From the NCBI GenBank assembly GCA_018136815.1, contig CM030933.1, positions 4,878,557-4,942,556 of the forward strand: a stretch of DNA of 64,000 nucleotides, written 5' to 3'. The DNA comes from Isochrysis galbana. Its lineage: Eukaryota; Haptophyta; Isochrysidales; Isochrysidaceae. This document shows positions 51,543 to 61,207 of the stretch, piece after piece. Both the position numbers and the translations under genes were made by a program. The notes below the pieces were generated by a model, which worked only from the letters and a program-made list of their open reading frames with translations, did not search any database and was not told the origin of the DNA. Within the stretch, counting starts at the first letter, position 1. Each line of letters starts with the position of its first letter.

Positions 51543-51728
51543 ACCATGCCTCCCCCCGCCCGCTTGCTTGTCCTCTCTCTGTCGCTCGTACCCCTGGATA
51601 TTGTCGCTCGTATGCCTATATTATTCTCTACTATTCTACTATACCTTTATCTCTCTCCCCTTGCGACTCTCGTTCGCTCTCGACGACCTCCCCCCCCGCG
51701 CCCCCTGATGTGATGGTGATGCTGTCTG
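51382..51728. other. Promoter side of hisC with microsatellite
   Basis: Pyrimidine-rich on the plus strand throughout; contains the (TC)30 tract 100-160 bp upstream of the start. Confidence 0.5.
51481..51540 (+). repeat. (TC)30 microsatellite
   Basis: Sixty bases of perfect TC repeats, i.e. (GA)n on the coding strand of the aminotransferase gene. Confidence 0.95.
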
Positions 51729-51731
51729 TAG

Positions 51732-51910
51732 GCGACACTATTTCAAGGAATATGTTACTCCCCAGGACCTCAGCCTGGGAGCCTGGGTCACATTGGGCGC
51801 TGCGGTGGGGCTGGGGCTGGCGGACATGCTACGCGGGCAGGTGAAGCAAGATACACCCCGAGTGCGATGGCATGAAGCACCGGTGAGACCGCCGACCGGT
51901 GTCCCCTGAC
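51732..51910 (+). CDS. Possible orphan last exon
   Basis: After an acceptor-like CTGTCTGTAG the frame reads RHYFKEYVTPQDLSLGAWVT, then LGAAVGLGLADMLRGQVKQD, and stops at 51908-51910. A hydrophobic Ala/Gly segment sits between charged ends. No upstream exon was found; an exon captured or left behind by rearrangement is possible. Confidence 0.25.
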
Positions 51911-52254
51911 CATTTACCATTTAGTCCGAACACCAGCGACAAGAGGGGACTGTCCACCACCGTACCACCGTGCTCTTGCTGGAGCGCGGCGAAGGTCGGC
52001 CTGTCACGGTGGGCCGGTCGCCATTGCTCCGCTCCCTAGGTGTTAAACACATCAGGAACAGTGTGTTTCTATGAAAGTCAAAAACAGTGTTTTTCACCGT
52101 GTTTCTAGGAGACCCCCATGTCAACTAATCTTATGATTGGTCGCCATGGAGGGGGGCCTCGCGCCCCCCCCACTCAAAGATGTCTCGTCAGCTTGCGAGC
52201 TCTCATGGATTTGGAGCTCGCACCGATATCAGTACTCATATCAGCTCGCAACAA

Positions 52255-54120
52255 CTATCAGTAAACTGATAGGGTCATGGAGCGCGCGCCGCCTCCCGCC
52301 CTCGCTGCCGCCGCCCTCGCCGCCATGGACGAAGCGTTCATGGACACGCCACTGTCGCCGAAGCGACCGCGCCAAGACGACCCGCCCGACCAGGTGGGCG
52401 CAGGAGCCAGCGGGCCGCGCCCGCGCACCCCCGAGAACGGAGGCACCACAGCCTGCATGCTGGCAGCAGCCAGCATGCAGCACACCCACACCACCCCACA
52501 CAGCCACCCCAGCCACACCACACAAGAGGGACGATCCAACAGGGAAGGCCTCCGGGCCTGGCCCCTACACAGCCGTGGTATCGCCCTCGTGCTCCGGCAC
52601 GAGGGGCTGGCCCGGCACCATCATAGACATGTCCCCCATGGCGGGGGGTATGTCGACAAAAGTCAAGGCCACTGAGCAGCTTTGGGCCCCCAACAAGGGG
52701 GACAGTGACAACAGAGAGGGCGACACCGGAGAGACACTCTCCAGCGACGACGAAGGACGGGCAGACGGCCGCGTCTCGGGCGCCAGGGTGACGAGCGCGA
52801 CACCGGCCCCAGAGGCCCGCAAACCAAACGACCAAAAGTTCGAGGGACTGAGGATGGGCTCCCTGAAGAGAAAACGCCCACCCGCGAGCTTCCAAAGATA
52901 CAAGTGGCTGAAATGGAACGAATATGCGACCATCCTGGGAGTCCCCCTAGGGGGACCCCAGGCCATCAAAGAGTTCTGGCGCAAACTAGCCGACAAGATA
53001 GAGAAAAAAACCACCATATACGCACCGATAACGAATAATCTATCTATACACGGGAAAACGAAGGTAGCTAACTTTCTCATATACTCTATTCCTAGATACT
53101 GGCTACAAACACTTGCAGCCCCAAGATCGTTCCACGCAGCGGTAAAATGATCCGTGGACAGAATCATGTGGACAAACGCGCGCACCGGACGGAGACTACA
53201 ATGGGTGAAACACCCCGAAATCCCAATGAAAAACACTTCGGAGAAAGGGCCCCATCTGGGGCTGGGTCTGCTAGACTGGGGCAACCACGTCAAAGCACTA
53301 CAGGCTAAGTGGATCCTGAATTACCTAGACGCGGGGAGGACAAATATCGAGGGGATGTCGTATTCCATACGAGGACAGACTTCTACTTTTTAGTCTGTGA
53401 GTTATTTTAACTCTTAAAGTCTCGTCGATGGGTATGCCGCCTCTTCTCCTACTTTCTCTCGACGTCATCAAACTTTCCATGATCGTCTTCCGTCTTCTGT
53501 TATACCTCGGTTGTAGCTCCCCCCCAGCGAGGTCTGCCCTCGTTGTGCCGACCTCTCTGTCGCATGTCTGCGCATTGCTAATTTGCTCTGGTGCCGACGT
53601 CTGACCGTCCGTCCCGGTGTGGTTAGTTTTCGCTCTGTTTGGTTTAGTTTGTGTGGTTCTGTTATTCCCTAACCTCTCTCGAGTCCATGCGTTGTAGTCC
53701 TTCGTGCCTACCTCGGACCTAAGAAGTTCTCCCTCTCATTCTCTCCCTTCCAATAGCTCGCTAGCTAGCCTCGTCCCTACCATCCGACGCCCCTCGTCGC
53801 GAACCGCCGACTTTTCGCCTACCTCGTCGCTCGTTGCGTCCGATGGCCGGCATGGTCAGACCCGACTCCTACTACGATCTGTCAGACATCTACCCGTCAA
53901 CAGCAACCAACGAACCTCCTACGGCCGCGTCAGCTGCCGGCTCGATCGAACGGCCCACTGCCTACGAGCCTGTAGTCATCGCGTGTTCGACAGGGGAGAG
54001 GCAGTGCCCCCTCCCCCCGGTAGCAGTCGGACACCTGGCTCGTCAGGCATGGCGGGATTCCGGGATGGAAAAGTTGTGTCTAATTAGCTAGTGGGGTTGG
54101 CTAGGATATAACATTAATTA
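52255..54120 (+). mobile_element. Internally deleted non-LTR element (second 5' type) with ORF1 head and RT tail
   Basis: The hairpin CTATCAGT-AA-ACTGATAG (52255-52272) precedes ATGGAGCGCGCGCC at 52277. The ORF1 head (MERAPPPALAAAALAAMDEA) changes frame near 52480-52560. From 52880 the frame reads the reverse-transcriptase thumb region: WNEYATILGVPLGG, FWRKLADKIEKK, LSIHGKTKVANFL, RYWLQTLA. After one in-frame TGA (53148) it continues GLGLLDWGNHVKALQAKWIL. The catalytic RT core is missing. An A-poor 3' UTR follows, and the end (CTCGTCAGGCATGGCGGGAT, AAGTTGTGTCTAATTAGCTA, ATATAACATTAAT) matches 59350-59430. Confidence 0.75.
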
Positions 54121-54592
54121 TTTTGTTAGGAGACCCCCATGTCCGGAACAGAGGATTGCGCGCTGCGCGCGCGCGGTGAGTGAGCGTGCGAGCGAGGCCA
54201 TAGCCATATAGCCATAGCATAATCAATCCTCAATCCCGGCACCTCCCGGCCCTTTCCCCCCCGCCATCAGGCGACTCCCCACGTGCACTACTAGGGGGAT
54301 AGGGGAAAAGGGCTTAGATATGGTCGGTGGCCCGCGCCCCCCCCCGGTGATCCGTTCCCCCCTTCCTCCCATGCCTACCGGGCTGGCGACTTCCTCAGTC
54401 CCGACTTCTCCTGTAAACAGGTGCGGGACTTACATATTTTTCGGTGAGCGGAGCCCTCGCTCCGCCCACCCCCTTCTCCGCGCTCGCTCTCTCCCCTCTC
54501 CTGCAGGCACGCGCGATGGCGCGCCTGCGACAGGCCTGCAGTGGCCTCTGGACGGGAGGGGGTCGTTCGGAGGGGGGAGGGAGTTGCCGGGG
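54120..54592. other. Spacer, probably retroelement 3' UTR
   Basis: C-rich sequence leading into the 3' block at 54593. The string TAGGAGACCCCCATGTC at 54128 also occurs at 52105. No gene recognised. Confidence 0.4.
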
Positions 54593-54675
54593 CAGGTAGG
54601 GGGGGACCCTAAGGAATCCTTGGACACCAGGCGGGAGGTAGGAAATAGTGGTTAAAATGAGTGAGTGACCGGGCT
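54593..54675 (+). repeat. Retroelement 3' end, second copy of the GAGTGAGTGACCGGGCTA family
   Basis: GGTAGGGGGGGACCCTAAGG, ATCCTTGGACACCAGG and AAATAGTGGTTAAAATGAG lead to TGAGTGACCGGGCTA. Collinear with 40337-40430. Confidence 0.75.
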
Positions 54676-55003
54676 ATAAGATAGTTGTGATATTTGGATT
54701 GTTGACTAATGCAAGGAAGGTGGCATCATAGATCATAGATACTCTACTCGTATTACCCCCAAAGAGCCCTCAAGCGGACATCGTCCCGCCCCTCCCCCCC
54801 AACCCATATCCCCAATCTTCGCGAATGCCGATCCAATCTGCTCCTCAAATCAATCCAATCTCCTGAATGGCGCAAACCGCCTATTTGCGCTAAAAGAAGA
54901 AAGAGATGGTTCGTCGTCTCAGCTTCAGCTTGTCTCTTGCATAGGAGAGCGCTTGACGTTGAGGCTGCAAGAAGATGAACAATTGGCGGTCCTTGATTGA
55001 GTT
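54676..55003. other. Region downstream of the septin gene
   Basis: Nothing recognised; probably its 3' UTR. Confidence 0.4.
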
Positions 55004-57719
55004 TCATAGCAAGGAAACATCTCTAGTGGCCAATTGTTGTGTCTTCCGGTGGCGGCGGTTCTGACCCCAACGCACGACCGCAAGAGAAATAGTGGCAGCG
55101 GGAATGAGTAGAACTAGTAGAGAGGACCATGCGTAGGAACCGCCGCGTTTGTTGTCGGGCGAAGGCTTCACTTCTGCTTCCAGCTTCTGGGCTCCGGTAT
55201 TCTCCAAGTCCGAGTCTAGGTTCAAAATCTGCTCTTTGGCAGTCTTAAGGGAATTCGCAAGCGCCTCGCGCTTCTCTTGTGCTGTCTTTGCGGACGTCTC
55301 ACCTGCGTCTTGCGCACCATTAATCTGATGCGAGAGCACCGCGATGTGCTTCTCATAGGCCTGGACGGCAGCCGAGAAGTCTGCGGCGGCTTGTAGAGCC
55401 ATGAAAGCATCGTTGTCAACTGCCATCTGGTCCAACCGTGGCGTCAACTTGGCCGTTTGCGACGCCGACGAGCTCGTGTAAGTGACCCACATTTGGGCCG
55501 CAAGGGCTAGAGGCACCAGTAGAAGAAGAAGTATTACCCAAGGCAGACGAGCGCCGCTTGCCCGCTTTACCTTACTGACCTGCCTGTCGATGCTACGGGC
55601 GGCTGAGCGCACCATGCGTGATGCAACCGAGTGGCTAATACGCCATTTCTCATATTTTTTACGCGACTCGTCTCTCATTTCTTGCCATTGGCCTGACCAC
55701 ATGATGAGATTGCGGAGTGCGGGTAGATCGGAGTGCGAAGGCTCCGAGGAAAGCGCATTGCCCCATGGGTATTTGCGGAGGTATACGTTGAAGCCAGCAT
55801 CACGAATGGCTTCGGTAGAACCAATAACGGCCCACGGCGGTTTGTACACTTGATTATCTTGCTGCTCCATCTTCTGAATAAAATCTTGGTCGAAGGCGTA
55901 GGGCTCGATCTTCTCTTGCTCGAGCCTCCTGCGCACCTGCTCCTTGAACTCATCTTTTTCTTTTGTAGTCATGGTGTCCGACTTTGCGATAATGGGCACG
56001 ATATTGACCCACTTGTGGAGACGGCGCATGAAGGCCACGTCAATGTACTTAAGCCTATGCGGTGCGATGAAGTAAAGGCAGCAATGCACGAGTGGGTCTT
56101 CTTTTTGCAGCTGATTATGGTCACGCTCCCTAGTCGACGTCTCGGCGAGCAGCTGTTTCTGGAAACAATTCTCGACATAATCGGTAATGACATCGAAAGA
56201 CTCGACCGTGTTGGTATTGTCTCCATAACCGGGCGTGTCGATCAAGGTCACCAAGAGCTCGTTCTTGCCGACAGTGATGCTGAATGGGTCAAAGCGAGAG
56301 ACGCGGACAGTCGCCGAGGCAATTCTTGAATTCGACGGAAGCACAGCCTCCTCCTCGTCATAACCACAAGCCGTGCCGGTCTGTGGATCGCGGCGCATCT
56401 CATGGAGAGCAGCTTTTAGCTCCTCGAAGTCGGCCTGCACCGTCTCGGCTTCAACTTTCTTTTCAGCTGCAAGTGTGAAATCAAGCACACCATCCGCCTG
56501 CATCATATCCGTCCTGAGCGCCCTAGCCTTCTCGCGGAGGTCGAGGAGCTCCTTACGCCGGTCTTCGTCTGCCTTGCTCAAATCTTTGAGTTCCTCCTCC
56601 AGTTGGTTGATCTCGCTCCACAAGCCATGAATCTCGCCTTTCTTCTTTTCCGCGAGGACGTATTTTTCCGCCTCGCGGGCAGCGTACAGTTCCCGCTCCA
56701 CTTCGGCGCGGCGAGTCGTCGCGTTCTCCAACTTTCGACGTGTCTCAATGACCTGATGAAGGCGAGCAAGACGAGTGGTCAGTACGCACTCAGTTGGACG
56801 ACGGCACGGATGTGCCTAGTACACCATCTCCATGGCAGTAGGATCGTCCCACATTTTGCGTTTCCTTGCGCATAAATAAAGCTGAGGTCGCATCCTCGTC
56901 GCGGAAGCTCTTGAAAAAGGACTTCAGCAGCGTTGTCTTGCCAAGTCCGGCTTCACCAACCACCTAATCCACGAGTGCATAGTCGAGGTTTTTATTTCAG
57001 TACACTAATCTGTTGGGTGCATCGTGCTTCTGCACTTGGGCCTGCGCTGGCAGCTCACCATGATGTTGAAGCTCAAGCGGCCCGGTTCACGGGTACTCTT
57101 AGGATCAATTGGCTTGTCATGATACCTGTGATGGACACACAGGAGGGAAATCCAGCCATTCTTGGCGAAGGGAGATGCATTCGGCCACGGGCAAGCACTC
57201 ACGGGTCACGCTGCAGGGATTCTGGCTTTGACGTTGTCCACATGCTGTGCGCTTCTTTCAGTGAGCGATATTCGGCGCCAATGATGCCAGGAGGGACCAA
57301 GTTGAGGTCAGGGTTGCTATCCAATCGTCCAGTTTCATCTTGATTGACGAAAGGCTGCAATGAGGAGTCTGGGAGAGGTAAGGGCGGAGGAGCAGGTTTC
57401 ACGAGCGAGCAAGCACAAGGAGCGGATCACGCATGGCGGTGGATCACGCATTGGGGATGAAACGAAGCAGAGTGCATGATAACAAGAACGACTGGCTCGC
57501 TGAACGAATCACCCTTCCAGTCTATAATTCTCTGCGCCATCTGCTTGCTTCCCATCCGTCTCACAGACGAGCTGGCTCACCTCCGTTTACATCGCATACC
57601 CACTCAGTAGAATTTCCCTCGTTTCCATGTTCAGGTTGCGAGTTCAAGATGAGAGACGAGTCGAAAGAGTCAGACAGGTCTTGGTGACTGAGGATCCATC
57701 GTGAGCCGTCGCCATCCAT
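55004..57719 (-). CDS. Septin with coiled coil inserted in the GTPase domain and C-terminal membrane segments, five exons
   Basis: The join (minus) is 57719-57600, 57354-57203, 57125-57059, 56963-56853 and 56752-55004, giving 732 residues; all introns are GT-AG and the frame closes. LSFNIMVVGEAGLGKTTLL (P-loop ~116-123) is rebuilt across an exon junction. G3 is DTPGYGD (~322-328), G4 AKSD (~407-410), and the septin element LPALRNLIMWSGQW lies near 495. Between P-loop and switch regions lie ~115 residues of predicted coiled coil (RRKLENATTRRAEVERELYA, INQLEEELKDLSKADEDRRK), absent from standard septins. The C-terminus has two hydrophobic stretches (~555-575, PWVILLLLLVPLALAAQMW; ~702-719, LVLLIPAATISLAVV). 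Septins form membrane-associated filaments; algal septins with membrane segments are known. The donor of intron 4 (GTGGGA) is the least certain join. Confidence 0.8.
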
Positions 57720-58445
57720 GGGATGAGTAAGGCGACGCGGCCAGGTGTGTAGGAGTTTGCGACGGGGCGTGCGAGGAGGCGGTCCGAGATGTCGGACAAC
57801 TAAAGAGGTCTCCTCCTGGAGCGAACTGGTCAGCGAGCAGAGGTTAGGTCAAGTATCGCAGCGGAGACAGAGAGATTCTTTACAAGTTCAAGGGTATCCG
57901 CAGGTAGGTAGGTAGGTGTCGGGGAATCGTCTGTTTCGCCCCACGCGGACTCCCCCGCCCTCTTGCTCTCTGTGGGGGCGGGGGGGGCTTGAAGAGAGTG
58001 GGGGGCGGCGGGGTTGGGGGGGGCAGAGAGAGTAGGTAGTCGGTCGAGCAGGAGGACATCATAGAATAATGCAATAAGCGATGGCATCGATCTGAGACTG
58101 ACGAGCGCCACACGGTACACGAGTTTTCGCTCCGTGAGATAAAGATCAAGCTGCGAGAGAGACGCGTCGGTGTCGCGGGCGCCCGACGACCCGCGACCCC
58201 GACACGTCACTGACTGACGTCTCGTCGCGGATTGTACTCGTCTTCATGCGAACGCGGCCCGGCTTTTAGCTACAGTATGGGGCGAGAGCGACGTCTCTCC
58301 AACGACGGCCGCGAGGAAACCAAACAAAAAGGATAGAAGGGGGGAAGGGGAAGTAGGACTAGTGGGGCGAGGGGAGATAAGGGCGGTGCCAGTGGAGAGC
58401 CTGACTCCTAGGTGTTTGGTATTGAATCTTCAGGTGTTTTTTTAG
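57720..58445. other. Upstream region of the septin gene with an unassigned minus ORF
   Basis: A 126-codon frame (58210-57830, with LSQLDLYLTERKLVYRVALV) ends 110 bp before the septin start; it may be an upstream gene or chance. No domain recognised. Confidence 0.35.
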
Positions 58446-58495
58446 ATTGAGCCCCAAAGCCGCGAGCGAGGGGCGAGACTTTTAAAAGGTTTTCA
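58446..58495 (+). repeat. Retroelement 3' remnant
   Basis: CCCCAAAGCCGCGAGCGAGG, GGCGAGACTTTTAAAAGG and a TTTT tail; relative at 16575-16625. It directly precedes the hairpin of the next element, a head-to-tail arrangement. Confidence 0.55.
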
Positions 58496-58512
58496 TTACT
58501 TAAAATAGTATC

Positions 58513-59430
58513 AACTAAGTTTATACTTGGTTCCCCCATGGGGGGGGAACGAGCCCCCCCTCTCTCCACTCCTCCCCCGCCATGGGGGAGGAGCCACCGC
58601 GCCACCCACTCTCCTGGCATGCCTGATGGCTTGCTAGGAGCAAACCGCCCTGCTTACCCACCCCTCTCCCCATTCCCCATAGGCACGCCTCACGCCTGAA
58701 TCGCCCGCCCTGGCCTGCCGTGGCCAACCCATCCCTCTGACCAGCCCCAGCCCCTCCTCCCCCTAGGCCCCCCTTGATCAGAAGCCCCTAGCCAGCTCCA
58801 ATCGACCCGCAGGGGCGCGAGAGCCAGCGAGGGGGAGGCAGGAGGGGCCAGGGCCATGCCCCATGCCCCAGTCTCGCCTCTCGCCTGCCCCCTGAGCTGT
58901 GCTCCTAGGCCCCCTGCATGACACTTGGGGACCTGAAGGGGGGTCGCAGGCGCGCGCCATGGGCCAGGGCGCAGGGAAGAGAGGAGGGAGAGGGAAGAGA
59001 GAGGGGAGGGGGGGGCGGCAGCTCTCCCCTCCGGCGCTAACGTGTCTTTTCGCCCAGTTTAGGTAAGAGAAGACGAGGGGCGCCAGAGCCAGGAGGGAAG
59101 GGCCGCGGCTCGCCGCGGCCACTCGCTCCGGCGAGAGTGATTAGCGCTTCTGGGCTCCTATTTCACGGCGAGTGCCCCCCCCCCCCTGCGTTGCTTTTAC
59201 CCGAAAGGGGTTTTCCCCCAGCGTGGCCTCGAGGAGAGTTCGTGTTGAGGTTCTGGGGTGCGCATGGTCGGTGCGTGCATTGGAGCGGGGGGACAAATGT
59301 CGAGGGAAGGGGGCAGTGCCCCCTCTCCCCGGTATCACTCGGGCACCTGGCTCGTCAGGCATGGCGGGATTCCGGGACTGAAAAGTTGTGTCCAATTAGC
59401 TAGTGGGGATGGCTAGGATATAACATTAAT
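58513..59430 (+). mobile_element. Short hairpin-headed element with 3' end (about 0.9 kb)
   Basis: The hairpin AACTAAG-TTTATA-CTTGGTT (58513-58532) and CCCCCATGGGGGG are followed by a GC-rich body like 10250-10484 and 3800-4320. It ends with CTCGTCAGGCATGGCGGGAT, AAGTTGTGTCCAATTAGCTA and ATATAACATTAAT, the same end as the element at 52255-54120. No protein gene; probably a non-autonomous derivative. Confidence 0.65.
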
Positions 59431-59625
59431 GATGTATTTATTACTTAAAATTGTATTGGCCGCTTGGTGCGCATGCTTGTCATGTATTATAGCGACATGA
59501 GAGCATCTGGAGAGCAGAAGCAGAAGCACCGTGCATGCGTAGCAGTAAAATACCCCGGAAGCAAGAACCACATGGACAGTCGAGTCCTGGCTTTTGTGCC
59601 CAAGAAGCAGGTTCCTACAGAGTTG

Positions 59626-60609
59626 CTACGAGAGATGCCCCCTGTATCGAGCTGCCACAACAGCCGCGCTACCCGTGCGCAACAATCGCTCAACCGATTC
59701 CGTAAGCCGCCGCCCTCCACCAAAGTCGCCCATCCAGAGATCCAGTTCTGCAGTAGCCGGATGATGCACACTGGGTGTGCTGTCTGACACATGAGTTGCT
59801 CGGCGGCTCAACTCTGAGACGAGATGAGCAGGTTGTGCATGGCGAGCGCGCCGACGCCGTCCAGTCGCAGCAGCGAAAGTGTGCTCCTCCATGGAAGCAG
59901 CCCGAATAGTATGAGACGTACCCAGTTGCACCGGCTTTTTGCACAATGGACAGGAGGCGGATCCTCTAGAAAGCCAACGCAGTATGCAGCTTCCATGATA
60001 TACATGAGCACAAGGTAGCGTCACCACCGATTGACCGCACAGCATTGAGTCAATACATATCGCACAATCGTCGGGCAAAGACTCTACCAAGATTACAGGG
60101 CGTAGCTCGTCCAGCGATGCGCGTATCGCCTCCAACGCACCCAAAGGTGGTGGCATGGGGTCATGTGCGTTGTCCACACGGCGGCCCGGAATCCCTGGTG
60201 GACTGAACGTTGGCGATGGGAGAGCAAACACTCTTTGAGCGGATTGAGCGTTCGGTAGCATGGCGTCCAGGCTTTGGTCGAGCTCGACCATCTCCTGATT
60301 ATGGTACGCCTGATCCAGCACGATCGAGGCCAGCTGTTCTCTAATGGTGGCGGCGGCATGAGCGACAGCACCCGCGAGCCGGTCGACTTCTCCAGATTCA
60401 GCACGCAGTACCGCGAGAGTGCGAGGCCGCATCTGCTCCCCACGAGTCGATCTGCCGATCTCGGAGTGAATTCTGCGGATCTCGGCGGCCAGCAGTCGCT
60501 CCTCCTCTCGCAGCCGCCGCCGCAGCACGGCACGGTGCATCGCGGCCACCTGCCTACGGAGCAAGTCGACAAAGTCAAGCCGATCCTCCATCTCCTCCTC
60601 ACTCAGCAT
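59626..60609 (-). CDS. RING-H2 zinc-finger protein
   Basis: The protein has 327 residues from the ATG at 60609 (MLSEEEMEDRLDFVDLLRRQ); the frame is open upstream but reads low-complexity leader sequence. The N-terminal 110 residues are helical and may form a coiled coil (RRRLREEERLLAAEIRRIHS). A RING-H2 domain at about 180-222 reads CAICIDSMLCGQ..TLPCAHVYHGSCILRW and CPLCKK, with the C3H2C3 spacing of E3 ubiquitin ligases. The C-terminal 100 residues are basic and Ser-rich. A membrane segment is not included unless translation starts further upstream. Confidence 0.8.
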   Translation of the reverse strand: MLSEEEMEDRLDFVDLLRRQVAAMHRAVLRRRLREEERLLAAEIRRIHSEIGRSTRGEQMRPRTLAVLRAESGEVDRLAGAVAHAAATIREQLASIVLDQAYHNQEMVELDQSLDAMLPNAQSAQRVFALPSPTFSPPGIPGRRVDNAHDPMPPPLGALEAIRASLDELRPVILVESLPDDCAICIDSMLCGQSVVTLPCAHVYHGSCILRWLSRGSASCPLCKKPVQLGTSHTIRAASMEEHTFAAATGRRRRARHAQPAHLVSELSRRATHVSDSTPSVHHPATAELDLWMGDFGGGRRLTESVERLLRTGSAAVVAARYRGHLS

Positions 60610-61207
60610 CGCGTGATTCCTAAGGGTGGAACGGGAAGTGATGGAGGATGGGGGGTGGGGAGAGAGGGAGGCGGGAGAGAGAGAAGGGGGAGAGAGAAGG
60701 AGATGAAGCAGGAGGAGGAGGATCACCAGAGTTTCGAGGGTGTGCGTGACGGTCGGAAGGCCTCGCGTCCCCGATGGTCCCTCTCGCTCGCGCTCTCTCG
60801 GGCGCGCTCTCACATACAGAGGAGCTGTGCCATCTTCTCCTTCCTCTGTACTCCTACTACTAACTCTCCGTCTCTCTCTCTTCACTCTGCTCACACACAC
60901 ATATCTCTCTCTTCTTCCTAAGATAGAGTAGAGTACTGTACTTTCCGCGAGTTGTTCCTGTCAACTTGTTCTCGTCGTTTTCACCTCTCTCCAGTCCCCT
61001 CCAGCCCCCTGTCGAGAAAACTTGCCATTCTTTTTTCTGTTTTCCTAATCCTAGTCCTTTATATAGAGAGAAGATATAACGCTCGTCCGTCCATACAAAG
61101 AGCGAGGATCGATCGACGGCGGTATTCATACCGGGAGGGGGCCCCCGCCCCCCCCCCCCCCTCCCCCCCTTCCCCCTCCCTCCGGCCATCCTCCGCGCGT
61201 CTCGCCG
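60610..61207. other. Divergent promoter region
   Basis: Shared upstream region of the minus-strand RING gene and the plus-strand SET/MYND gene. Pyrimidine-rich on the plus strand, with a C-run at 61150-61170. Confidence 0.5.

Noticed and set aside
52035-52109. Possible short hAT-type MITE (CCTAGGTGTTAAACAC ... GTGTTTCTAGG)
   Set aside because: No 8-bp duplication, and the right-hand sequence TAGGAGACCCCCATGTC recurs at 54128, so the proposed end is inside another repeat.
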